From Halomonas sp. McH1-25 (GTDB lineage Bacteria > Pseudomonadota > Gammaproteobacteria > Pseudomonadales > Halomonadaceae): DNA of 64,000 nucleotides. Location: NCBI RefSeq assembly GCF_022348165.1, contig NZ_JAKRFI010000006.1, positions 62,001 to 126,000 on the forward strand, written 5' to 3'. The position numbers and the translations under genes were made by a program. The stretch's first letter is position 1. Every line of letters begins with the position of its first letter. The notes under the pieces are model-generated. The model ran no database searches and was not told the DNA's origin. It saw only the letters and a program-made list of their open reading frames with translations. Positions 57,629 to 64,000 of the stretch are shown piece by piece.

Positions 57629-59344
57629 TTAGGCGTCAGTGACGCTCTCGGCGCGTGCTTCCTGAGCTGCGTTCTCCACATCCCCGACGGGGCCGCCTAC
57701 CGGAGCAGTAACATCGTCGGCCCTCTGTGCAGCGCGATTCTCTCTACCTGGCAGGTTGGCCTGGATAAACGCCTCCTGCCCTTCCAGATCCAGTACACGG
57801 GAGGTGTAGAGGCGAATCTCGCGCAATGTCTCAGGATTATCGGCCAGCTTCACGCCCAGGGAGGGGATGATTTCCTTCAGCTTGGTCTGCCACGCGTCGC
57901 TCTCGATCCGCTCGGGGAAGGCTCGTGTCAGCAGGTTGAGCATGATGGGCGGCGCAGTGGAGGCACCCGGCGAGGCGCCCATCAGCGCTGACATGGTGCC
58001 ATCTTCAGACACGACAACCTCGGTGCCAAACTGCAGTTTGCTCCCCTCACCGGTCTTCTTGATGATCTGGACACGTTGACCGGCGTTCCACAGCTGCCAG
58101 TCGTCCGGGTTCAGTTCGGGGTAGTACTGGCGCAGTGCTTGGAGGCGATCTTCCCGGTCCTGCAATACCTCACCGACCAGATACTGCACCAGATTGAAGT
58201 TATCCAAACCGACTTTCATCATCGGCAGGGTGTTGCTGAAGGTCATCGACTCGAACAGGTCGGTCCAGGAGCCTTCCTTCAAAAACTTGGTCGAGAAGGT
58301 GGCAAAGGGGCCAAAGAAGAGGGCTGGCTGCCCATTAAGATAGCGTAGATCGAGATGCGGGACTGACATCGGCGGCGAGCCCTCGGCAGCCAGGCCGTAG
58401 ACCTTGGCTGTGTGGCGCGACACCACGTCCGGATTAGTGGTGTAGAGGAAAGAGCCTCCCACCGGGAAGCCGGCATACTGGCTGGCCGCAGGGATGCTGG
58501 ACTCCTGTAGCAGCAAAAGCGCCGCACCACCTGCGCCGTTGAAGACGTAGCGGCTGTTGACGGTGTGCGTCTCGCCGCTTTCGCGATCAGCGATGGTCAC
58601 GCGCCAGGTACCATCGTCGTTGCGTTTCAGCCCACGTACTTCGCTGTTCATGGTCAGAGAGACGTTCGATTGGCGGGCCAGGTTCCCGGCCATCTGGCGC
58701 GTCAGTTCCCCGAAATTGACCTCGGTACCAAGATCCATGCGGGTGGCGGCCATCGGCGTGCCATCATCGCGCCCCTCCATCACCAACGGCATCCACTCGG
58801 CGATGGTGGCGTTATCCTCGGTGTATTGCATGCCGGCGTAGAGCGGGTTCTGCGACATCTGCGCGTAGCGTTCGCGCAGGAAGTCGATATTCTCCTGTCC
58901 CCACACCAGACTCATGTGAGGCACTGACGAGATGAACTCATTGGGGTCGGAGAGAATGCCCCGCTCGACCTGATGGGCCCAGAACTGGCGCGAGATCTCG
59001 AACTGCTCGGTGACGCCGATGGCACGGGAGATATCGACACCACCGTCATCCGTCGTCGGGGTGTAGTTCATCTCACAGAAGGCGGAGTGTCCGGTACCGG
59101 CGTTGTTCCAGCCGTCGGAACTCTCTTGCGCAATGCTATCCAGGCGCTCGTAGAGTTGGATGTTCCAATCAGGCTCGAGTTCGTTGAGGTAGGTCCCCAG
59201 GGTGACGCTCATGGTACCGCCGCCGATCAGGACGACATCGACGATATCGTTGTCATTGCGCGTGGCGCTTTCCTCCTCGGCCAGGACATAGCCGGGCAGC
59301 AGAGAAAGATTCAGACATAGCGCTGCGGTGAGTTGTCTTTTCAT
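57629..59344 (-). CDS. mqo: malate:quinone oxidoreductase
   Basis: Membrane-associated FAD enzyme that oxidises malate and reduces the quinone pool. 571 residues. N-terminal hydrophobic leader (QLTAALCLNLSLLPGYVLAEEE), FAD loop VVLIGGGTMSVTLGTYLNELEP, SSDGWNNAGTGHSAFCEMNYTP, FNGAGGAALLLLQESSIP, LFFGPFATFSTKFLK and GASPGASTAPPIMLNLL. The C-terminal about 50 residues are polar and unconserved. A possible -10 (TATAGT on the minus strand) lies about 110 bases upstream. Confidence 0.96.
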   Translation of the reverse strand: MKRQLTAALCLNLSLLPGYVLAEEESATRNDNDIVDVVLIGGGTMSVTLGTYLNELEPDWNIQLYERLDSIAQESSDGWNNAGTGHSAFCEMNYTPTTDDGGVDISRAIGVTEQFEISRQFWAHQVERGILSDPNEFISSVPHMSLVWGQENIDFLRERYAQMSQNPLYAGMQYTEDNATIAEWMPLVMEGRDDGTPMAATRMDLGTEVNFGELTRQMAGNLARQSNVSLTMNSEVRGLKRNDDGTWRVTIADRESGETHTVNSRYVFNGAGGAALLLLQESSIPAASQYAGFPVGGSFLYTTNPDVVSRHTAKVYGLAAEGSPPMSVPHLDLRYLNGQPALFFGPFATFSTKFLKEGSWTDLFESMTFSNTLPMMKVGLDNFNLVQYLVGEVLQDREDRLQALRQYYPELNPDDWQLWNAGQRVQIIKKTGEGSKLQFGTEVVVSEDGTMSALMGASPGASTAPPIMLNLLTRAFPERIESDAWQTKLKEIIPSLGVKLADNPETLREIRLYTSRVLDLEGQEAFIQANLPGRENRAAQRADDVTAPVGGPVGDVENAAQEARAESVTDA

Positions 59345-59563
59345 GGAAGTCTCGACTTGCTGATTTGCTGATCTCGAGCCTTTCTGCGCGATAGGTAGGC
59401 AGCGCCCATCACACGAGGACGGATCGTAAATCTCTAATAAAGTGCGGCACTATAACGCAGGGGGGGCGTAGCGCTCTGTTTATGTAAATATAAAAAGTGG
59501 CAGTGCTTGGTTGCCTGGCCCAGCCTCCAACAGAGGGGGGCACAGTGCCTTGACGGCAGCTTG

Positions 59564-59589
59564 AAACGCCGGCCTCAAGGCCGGCGTTT
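59564..59589 (-). terminator. terminator after the chemoreceptor gene
   Basis: AAACGCCGGCC and GGCCGGCGTTT form an 11-bp perfect stem with loop TCAA, 10 bases past the chemoreceptor stop. The minus-strand side reads GTTTC. Confidence 0.7.
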
Positions 59590-59599
59590 GCGTGGCGGG

Positions 59600-61231
59600 T
59601 TACGGTGTAATTCTGAAGCGCTTCACCACTTCGCTGAGGGCGAGCGAGCGCTGTTCCAACTCGCTCGCCGCTGCAGCGGTCTGCTCGACCAAAGCGGCAT
59701 TGTGCTGGGTCGTCTGATCCATTTGGGCGACGGCATCATTGATTTGCTCGATACCGCTGGTCTGCTCACGGGCTGCCGCAGCGATTTCGCCAAGCAGATC
59801 GTTCATGCGCTGGATTTGCATGTCGATCTCCTGCATTTGCTCGCTAGCCATGCCAACACGTGTCGAGCCGGAGGTGACCTGCGAATTGGAGGCTTCAATC
59901 AACCCCTTGATATCCTGTGCGGCGGCAGCCGAACGGCTGGCCAGCTGACGCACCTCGCCGGCGACCACAGCGAAGCCCCGGCCCTGTTCGCCTGCTCGCG
60001 CCGCTTCTACCGAGGCATTGAGTGCGAGCAGATTGGTCTGGAAGGCAATAGTGTCGATGAGCGTGATGATGTCGGTGATCTTGCCGGCGCTGGCCGTGAT
60101 ATCGTTCATTGCCGTAACCGCCGCATTGATTGCCTCCTGGCCACTCCGGGACGTCTCCGTCGCCAGGCGCGCCAGCTGCCGCGCCTGGTCGGCACTGTCG
60201 GCCGTATGGCGTACCGTGGCAGTGATTTCCTCCATACTCGAGGACGTCTGCTGCAGCGCGGCTGCCTGCTGCTCGGTGCGCGACGATAGCTCCTGACTGC
60301 CCGAGGCAATCTCGCCAGCACCTCGGTCGACTGCCGAGCTGGAGGTATGAATGGTATGCACCGAGTCCATCAAGCCGTCACGCATGCACTTGATGTCATG
60401 CAGCAGGCTGTAGCCATCCCCCGCGCGAAGCACGACCGACGCCGTCAGATCACCACTGGCAATACGTTTGACAACACTAGCCGCATAGGCCGGCTCGCCA
60501 CCGAGGCTGCGTAGAATGTTGCCGATCAGCAACCAGAACACCGCTGCCACTAATGCACCGGCGGCCAGCGCCACCAGCCCGGACTTGATCAGCTGTGCCA
60601 TGATCGTGGCATTGACATCGCCCATGAACACACCGCTCGCTACATAAGCATCCCATGGCTTGTATTCGGCGACATAGGCCCGTACACGGGGCGTCTTCTC
60701 CGAGCCGCGAGCGAAGTTGGAGTGGTACTCGGCGAAGCCACGCCCATCGGTACGTGCCGCCTCGATCAGTGCCTGAAACAGCTTCTTTCCGGTCGGATCG
60801 GTGATTTGCGAGACATCCTGGCCAACAGGACGCTTGGGGTGGGCAAGAATATGCAGTGCACCGTCGACAGCATAGACATAATTGTTACCGCCTTCGAAGC
60901 GCATGTCACGAATGGCATCGAACGCCTGCTCGCGTGCCTGTGCTTCGGTTATCTCGCCGCTCTTGGCCAGTGTGTCGTAGTGGCTCATCAACGTCCTGGC
61001 CATGTCGACGGCGGTGATCATGCGCTGCTGGCGTTCCTCGAAAATCGCGCTGCGACTCTGCCAGGCATTGATCAACAACATGCCAATCAGGATCACCCAC
61101 AGCACCCCGATACCGACCCCCAGTTGCTTACGCACCGATAAGGCAGACAGCTTGCCAATACGTTTGCCGGCCCCGACTGCCGCAACAGCCTCAACAGGCA
61201 ATTGATTCTGATATCCCTGCGTCATTTCCAT
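59600..61231 (-). CDS. methyl-accepting chemotaxis protein (single Cache)
   Basis: Chemoreceptor of 543 residues. Transmembrane helix 1 at about 36-55 ([21 protein letters not shown]), periplasmic single-Cache (sCache_2) domain at about 60-205 with [19 protein letters not shown] and [14 protein letters not shown], helix 2 at about 215-238, HAMP ([20 protein letters not shown]), then the coiled-coil signalling domain with the hairpin tip [37 protein letters not shown]. sCache_2 receptors often sense small organic acids. No CheR pentapeptide is present. The longer frame upstream to 61450 lacks coding character. GAGA lies before the ATG at 61231. Confidence 0.93.
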   Translation of the reverse strand: MEMTQGYQNQLPVEAVAAVGAGKRIGKLSALSVRKQLGVGIGVLWVILIGMLLINAWQSRSAIFEERQQRMITAVDMARTLMSHYDTLAKSGEITEAQAREQAFDAIRDMRFEGGNNYVYAVDGALHILAHPKRPVGQDVSQITDPTGKKLFQALIEAARTDGRGFAEYHSNFARGSEKTPRVRAYVAEYKPWDAYVASGVFMGDVNATIMAQLIKSGLVALAAGALVAAVFWLLIGNILRSLGGEPAYAASVVKRIASGDLTASVVLRAGDGYSLLHDIKCMRDGLMDSVHTIHTSSSAVDRGAGEIASGSQELSSRTEQQAAALQQTSSSMEEITATVRHTADSADQARQLARLATETSRSGQEAINAAVTAMNDITASAGKITDIITLIDTIAFQTNLLALNASVEAARAGEQGRGFAVVAGEVRQLASRSAAAAQDIKGLIEASNSQVTSGSTRVGMASEQMQEIDMQIQRMNDLLGEIAAAAREQTSGIEQINDAVAQMDQTTQHNAALVEQTAAAASELEQRSLALSEVVKRFRITP

Positions 61232-61343
61232 GGCGATCTCTTTTCTCTTGGCAGCATTCTTCCCAGGCTCAACGGGCCGCGGCAGCCAACGTTGAAGCAG
61301 GCTTGGCGGCACGACGTGCGCCACTCGACCTACAACTTTAGTC

Positions 61344-61387
61344 GCAGACAAAGCCGACCCCTTATCGGCCGTTTGTCTGCTTTCTTT
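61344..61387 (+). terminator. unexplained hairpin with T-tract in the MCP-valS gap
   Basis: GCAGACAAAGCCGA pairs with TCGGC-cg-TTTGTCTGC (loop CCCCTTA, two-base bulge), followed by TTTCTTT. It has plus-strand terminator form, but no plus-strand gene lies upstream and the valS promoter is downstream. Confidence 0.5.
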
Positions 61388-61411
61388 AGCGAGTGGCCAT
61401 ACCGAGTCGCC

Positions 61412-61441
61412 ATGACGTCGCCGGCCGTGTAACGCTATAAT
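61412..61441 (+). promoter_or_regulatory. valS promoter
   Basis: ATGACG (61412-61417), 18 bases, TATAAT (61436-61441), 75 bases before the valS start. Confidence 0.6.
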
Positions 61442-61516
61442 TGGCGCCATTTGCTAAACCTCTGCGTACGGGCCCGCCGCGCGGCGAGTGTCACCACGTT
61501 CAAACCGAGTCAGTCC

Positions 61517-64000
61517 ATGGAAAAAACGTATCAACCCGAACAGATCGAAACCCGCTGGTACCAACGCTGGGAAGCGGACAATCGCTTCGCGCCTTCCGGT
61601 CAGGGTGAGCCTTTCTCGATCATGATTCCGCCGCCCAACGTCACCGGCAGCCTGCACATGGGGCATGCGTTCCAGGACACCATCATGGATACGCTGATCC
61701 GCTGGCGACGCATGCAGCAGCGCAATACGCTCTGGCAGGTGGGCACCGACCATGCGGGGATCGCCACGCAGATGCTGGTCGAGCGCAAGCTGGCCGCCGA
61801 AACCGGCCAGTCGCGTCACGACCTGGGGCGCGAGGCGTTCATCGACAAGGTCTGGGAGTGGAAGGCCGAGTCCGGCGGTCACATCACCCGCCAGTTGCGT
61901 CGCATGGGTGCCAGCGTCGACTGGAGCCGCGAGCGCTTCACCATGGACGACGGCTTCTACAAGGCGGTTCAGGAAGTCTTCGTGCGCCTATTCGACGAAG
62001 GGCTGATCTACCGTGGCAAGCGTCTGGTCAACTGGGACCCGACCCTGCACACCGCCATTTCCGACCTGGAAGTGGAGAATCGTGAGCAGCAGGGCCAGTT
62101 CTGGCATTTCCGCTACCCGCTGGCCGACGGCGTCACCACCGACGACGGCAAGGACTATCTGGTGGTCGCCACCACCCGTCCCGAGACCCTGCTCGGCGAT
62201 ACCGGCGTGGCGGTCAACCCCGAGGACCCGCGCTACGCCTCGCTGATCGGCAAGTTCGTCGAACTGCCGCTTGTCGGCCGTCGCATCCCCGTCGTCGCCG
62301 ACGAGCATGCCGACATGGAGAAGGGCTCGGGCTGCGTGAAGATCACCCCGGCGCATGACTTCAACGACTACGAGGTCGGCAAGCGTCAGGGTCACGTACT
62401 GATCAATGTCTTCTCGCGTGACGCGCAGATTCTCGAGCGGGCCGAGATATTCGACCTGCAGGGCCGGCCGCTGCCCGGCGAGCACGACAGCCTGCCGGCA
62501 GCCTACGCCGGGCTGGACCGTTTCGCGGCGCGCGAGAAGATCGTCGCCGACATGGACGCCCTGGGCCTGCTCGAGAAGGTCGAGACCGTCAACAACACCC
62601 TGCCGTTTGGTGACCGCTCCGGCGATGTCATCGAGCCGCTGCTCACCGACCAGTGGTTCGTGGCCGTGGAGAGTCTGGCCAAGCCAGCCATTGAAGCCGT
62701 CGAGAACGGCGCTATACAGTTCGTTCCCAAGAACTACGAGAACATGTACTTCGCCTGGATGCGCGACCTGCAGGACTGGTGCATCTCGCGCCAGCTGTGG
62801 TGGGGGCACCGCATTCCGGCCTGGTACGATCCGCAGGGTAACGTCTACGTCGCGCGCAGCGAGGCCGAAGCCCGCGAGAAGTACGCGCTCAAGCCGGATA
62901 CCGTACTGACCCAGGACGAGGACGTGCTCGATACCTGGTTCAGCTCCGGGCTGTGGACCTTCGGTACCCTGGGCTGGCCGGAAGACACGTCGGAACTCAA
63001 GACCTTCCATCCGTCGAGCGTGCTGGTCACCGGCTTCGACATCATTTTCTTCTGGGTCGCGCGCATGATCATGATGACCCTGAAGTTCACCGGCGAAGTC
63101 CCGTTCAAGACCGTCTACGTGCACGGCCTGGTTCGCGATGGGCAGGGCCAGAAGATGTCCAAGTCCAAGGGCAACGTGCTCGACCCCATCGACCTGATCG
63201 ACGGCATCGACCTGGAAGCGCTGGTCGACAAGCGCACCGGCAACATGATGCAGCCGCAGAAGGCCAAGGCCATCGCCAAGGCCACGCGCAGCGAATTCCC
63301 GGAAGGCATCGAGCCGCACGGCACCGACGCCCTACGCTACACCTTCCTGTCGCTGGCCTCGACCGGACGCGACGTCAAGTTCGACATGGGCCGCCTGGAT
63401 GGCTTCCGCAACTTCTGCAACAAGCTGTGGAACGCCTCGCGCTACGTGCTGATGAACACCGAGGGCGAGGACGTCGGCATCGATAGCGGCGACGTCGAGC
63501 TGTCGCTGGCCGATCGCTGGATCGTCTCGCGGCTGCAGCAGACCGAGGCCCAGGTGAGCAAGGCGCTCGAGGAGTACCGCTTCGATCACGCCTCACAGGC
63601 GCTCTACGAGTTCGTCTGGAACGAGTACTGCGACTGGTACCTGGAACTCTCCAAGCCGGTGCTGTGGGACGACAACGCCTCGCCGGCCGCCAAGCGCGGC
63701 ACACGCCGCACGCTGGTTCGCGTGCTCGAGGCGATCCTGCGCCTGGCCCACCCGATGATGCCTTATATCACCGAGGAGATCTGGCAGCGTGTGGCGCCGC
63801 TGGCCGGCAAGATACGTGGCGATGACAACGCTTCGATCATGAACCAGCCCTGGCCGCAGCCGGAGGCTGACAGGATCGACGAACACGCCGAGCGCGACAT
63901 CGAGTGGCTCAAGGGCGTGATCGTCGCCGTGCGCAACGTACGTGCCGAGATGAACATCGCACCCGGCAAGCCACTCGACGTGCTGTTGACCAAGGGCAGC
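61517..64000 (+). CDS. valS: valyl-tRNA synthetase (3' partial)
   Basis: Class I aminoacyl-tRNA synthetase. The first 828 codons are in the window and the C-terminal coiled-coil arm is cut off. HIGH-type motif in [18 protein letters not shown], the editing domain segment [37 protein letters not shown] and [17 protein letters not shown] are intact. The anticodon-binding domain begins near residue 660. [15 protein letters not shown] matches E. coli MEKTYNPQDIEQPLY. It has its own promoter, unlike the pepA-holC-valS arrangement. Confidence 0.97.
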   Translation, partial: MEKTYQPEQIETRWYQRWEADNRFAPSGQGEPFSIMIPPPNVTGSLHMGHAFQDTIMDTLIRWRRMQQRNTLWQVGTDHAGIATQMLVERKLAAETGQSRHDLGREAFIDKVWEWKAESGGHITRQLRRMGASVDWSRERFTMDDGFYKAVQEVFVRLFDEGLIYRGKRLVNWDPTLHTAISDLEVENREQQGQFWHFRYPLADGVTTDDGKDYLVVATTRPETLLGDTGVAVNPEDPRYASLIGKFVELPLVGRRIPVVADEHADMEKGSGCVKITPAHDFNDYEVGKRQGHVLINVFSRDAQILERAEIFDLQGRPLPGEHDSLPAAYAGLDRFAAREKIVADMDALGLLEKVETVNNTLPFGDRSGDVIEPLLTDQWFVAVESLAKPAIEAVENGAIQFVPKNYENMYFAWMRDLQDWCISRQLWWGHRIPAWYDPQGNVYVARSEAEAREKYALKPDTVLTQDEDVLDTWFSSGLWTFGTLGWPEDTSELKTFHPSSVLVTGFDIIFFWVARMIMMTLKFTGEVPFKTVYVHGLVRDGQGQKMSKSKGNVLDPIDLIDGIDLEALVDKRTGNMMQPQKAKAIAKATRSEFPEGIEPHGTDALRYTFLSLASTGRDVKFDMGRLDGFRNFCNKLWNASRYVLMNTEGEDVGIDSGDVELSLADRWIVSRLQQTEAQVSKALEEYRFDHASQALYEFVWNEYCDWYLELSKPVLWDDNASPAAKRGTRRTLVRVLEAILRLAHPMMPYITEEIWQRVAPLAGKIRGDDNASIMNQPWPQPEADRIDEHAERDIEWLKGVIVAVRNVRAEMNIAPGKPLDVLLTKGS

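Overview
The window is about 64 kb of GC-rich, densely coded gammaproteobacterial chromosome. Gene content and order look like Halomonadaceae or a close moderately halophilic relative (inference). Supporting points are trkA and trkH in one block, a lysM-dprA-tsaC-hemF-aroE run facing def-fmt-rsmB as in Pseudomonas, and the hisS-yfgM-bamB-der and rlmN-pilW-rodZ-ispG orders of gammaproteobacteria. I see no tRNA or rRNA genes, insertion sequences, prophage or CRISPR arrays. No stretch over 300 bases lacks a gene. The window opens inside tgt and closes inside valS, so both are partial.

Layout. 1-4.2 kb: tgt, yajC, secD, secF (queuosine modification and the Sec translocon accessory complex). 4.3-15.3 kb: an accessory catabolic island. 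A PAS/AAA+/HTH sigma54 activator is divergent from gbuA (guanidinobutyrase), followed by a YjiH-type membrane protein, a ThDP 2-keto acid decarboxylase, an NCS1 transporter, an MBL-fold hydrolase, an aldehyde dehydrogenase and a Na+/solute symporter. A textbook -24/-12 promoter precedes gbuA. The enzymes together can take 2-ketoarginine through guanidinobutyraldehyde and guanidinobutyrate to GABA and urea. 15.4-22.1 kb: suhB (active-site residues lost), trmJ, cysE, iscR-iscS-iscA without iscU/hscBA/fdx, ndk, rlmN. 22.3-30 kb: pilW, rodZ, ispG, hisS, yfgM, bamB, der. 30-32.6 kb: an unknown lipoprotein, a DUF815 ATPase and an M48 lipoprotein protease.

32.6-37.3 kb (minus strand): lysM protein, dprA, tsaC, hemF, aroE. 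37.5-43.8 kb (plus strand): def, fmt, rsmB, dodecin, trkA, trkH. 43.8-49.8 kb: TraB-family protein, a DTW tRNA-modification enzyme, a BASS transporter, a zinc-less sirtuin, a TruC-like pseudouridine synthase, tcdA and a DUF1653 protein. 49.9-53 kb: purE-purK, then bfr and bfd (iron storage and release) and an RDD protein. 53-57.5 kb: lptG/lptF divergent from pepA-holC. 57.6-61.2 kb: mqo and a chemoreceptor on the minus strand, separating holC from valS.

The points most worth a second look are the sigma54-controlled guanidino-compound island with two uncharacterised members, SuhB as an apparent pseudoenzyme at its normal locus, the scaffold-less isc operon, and three degenerate 20-bp repeats directly upstream of pepA.
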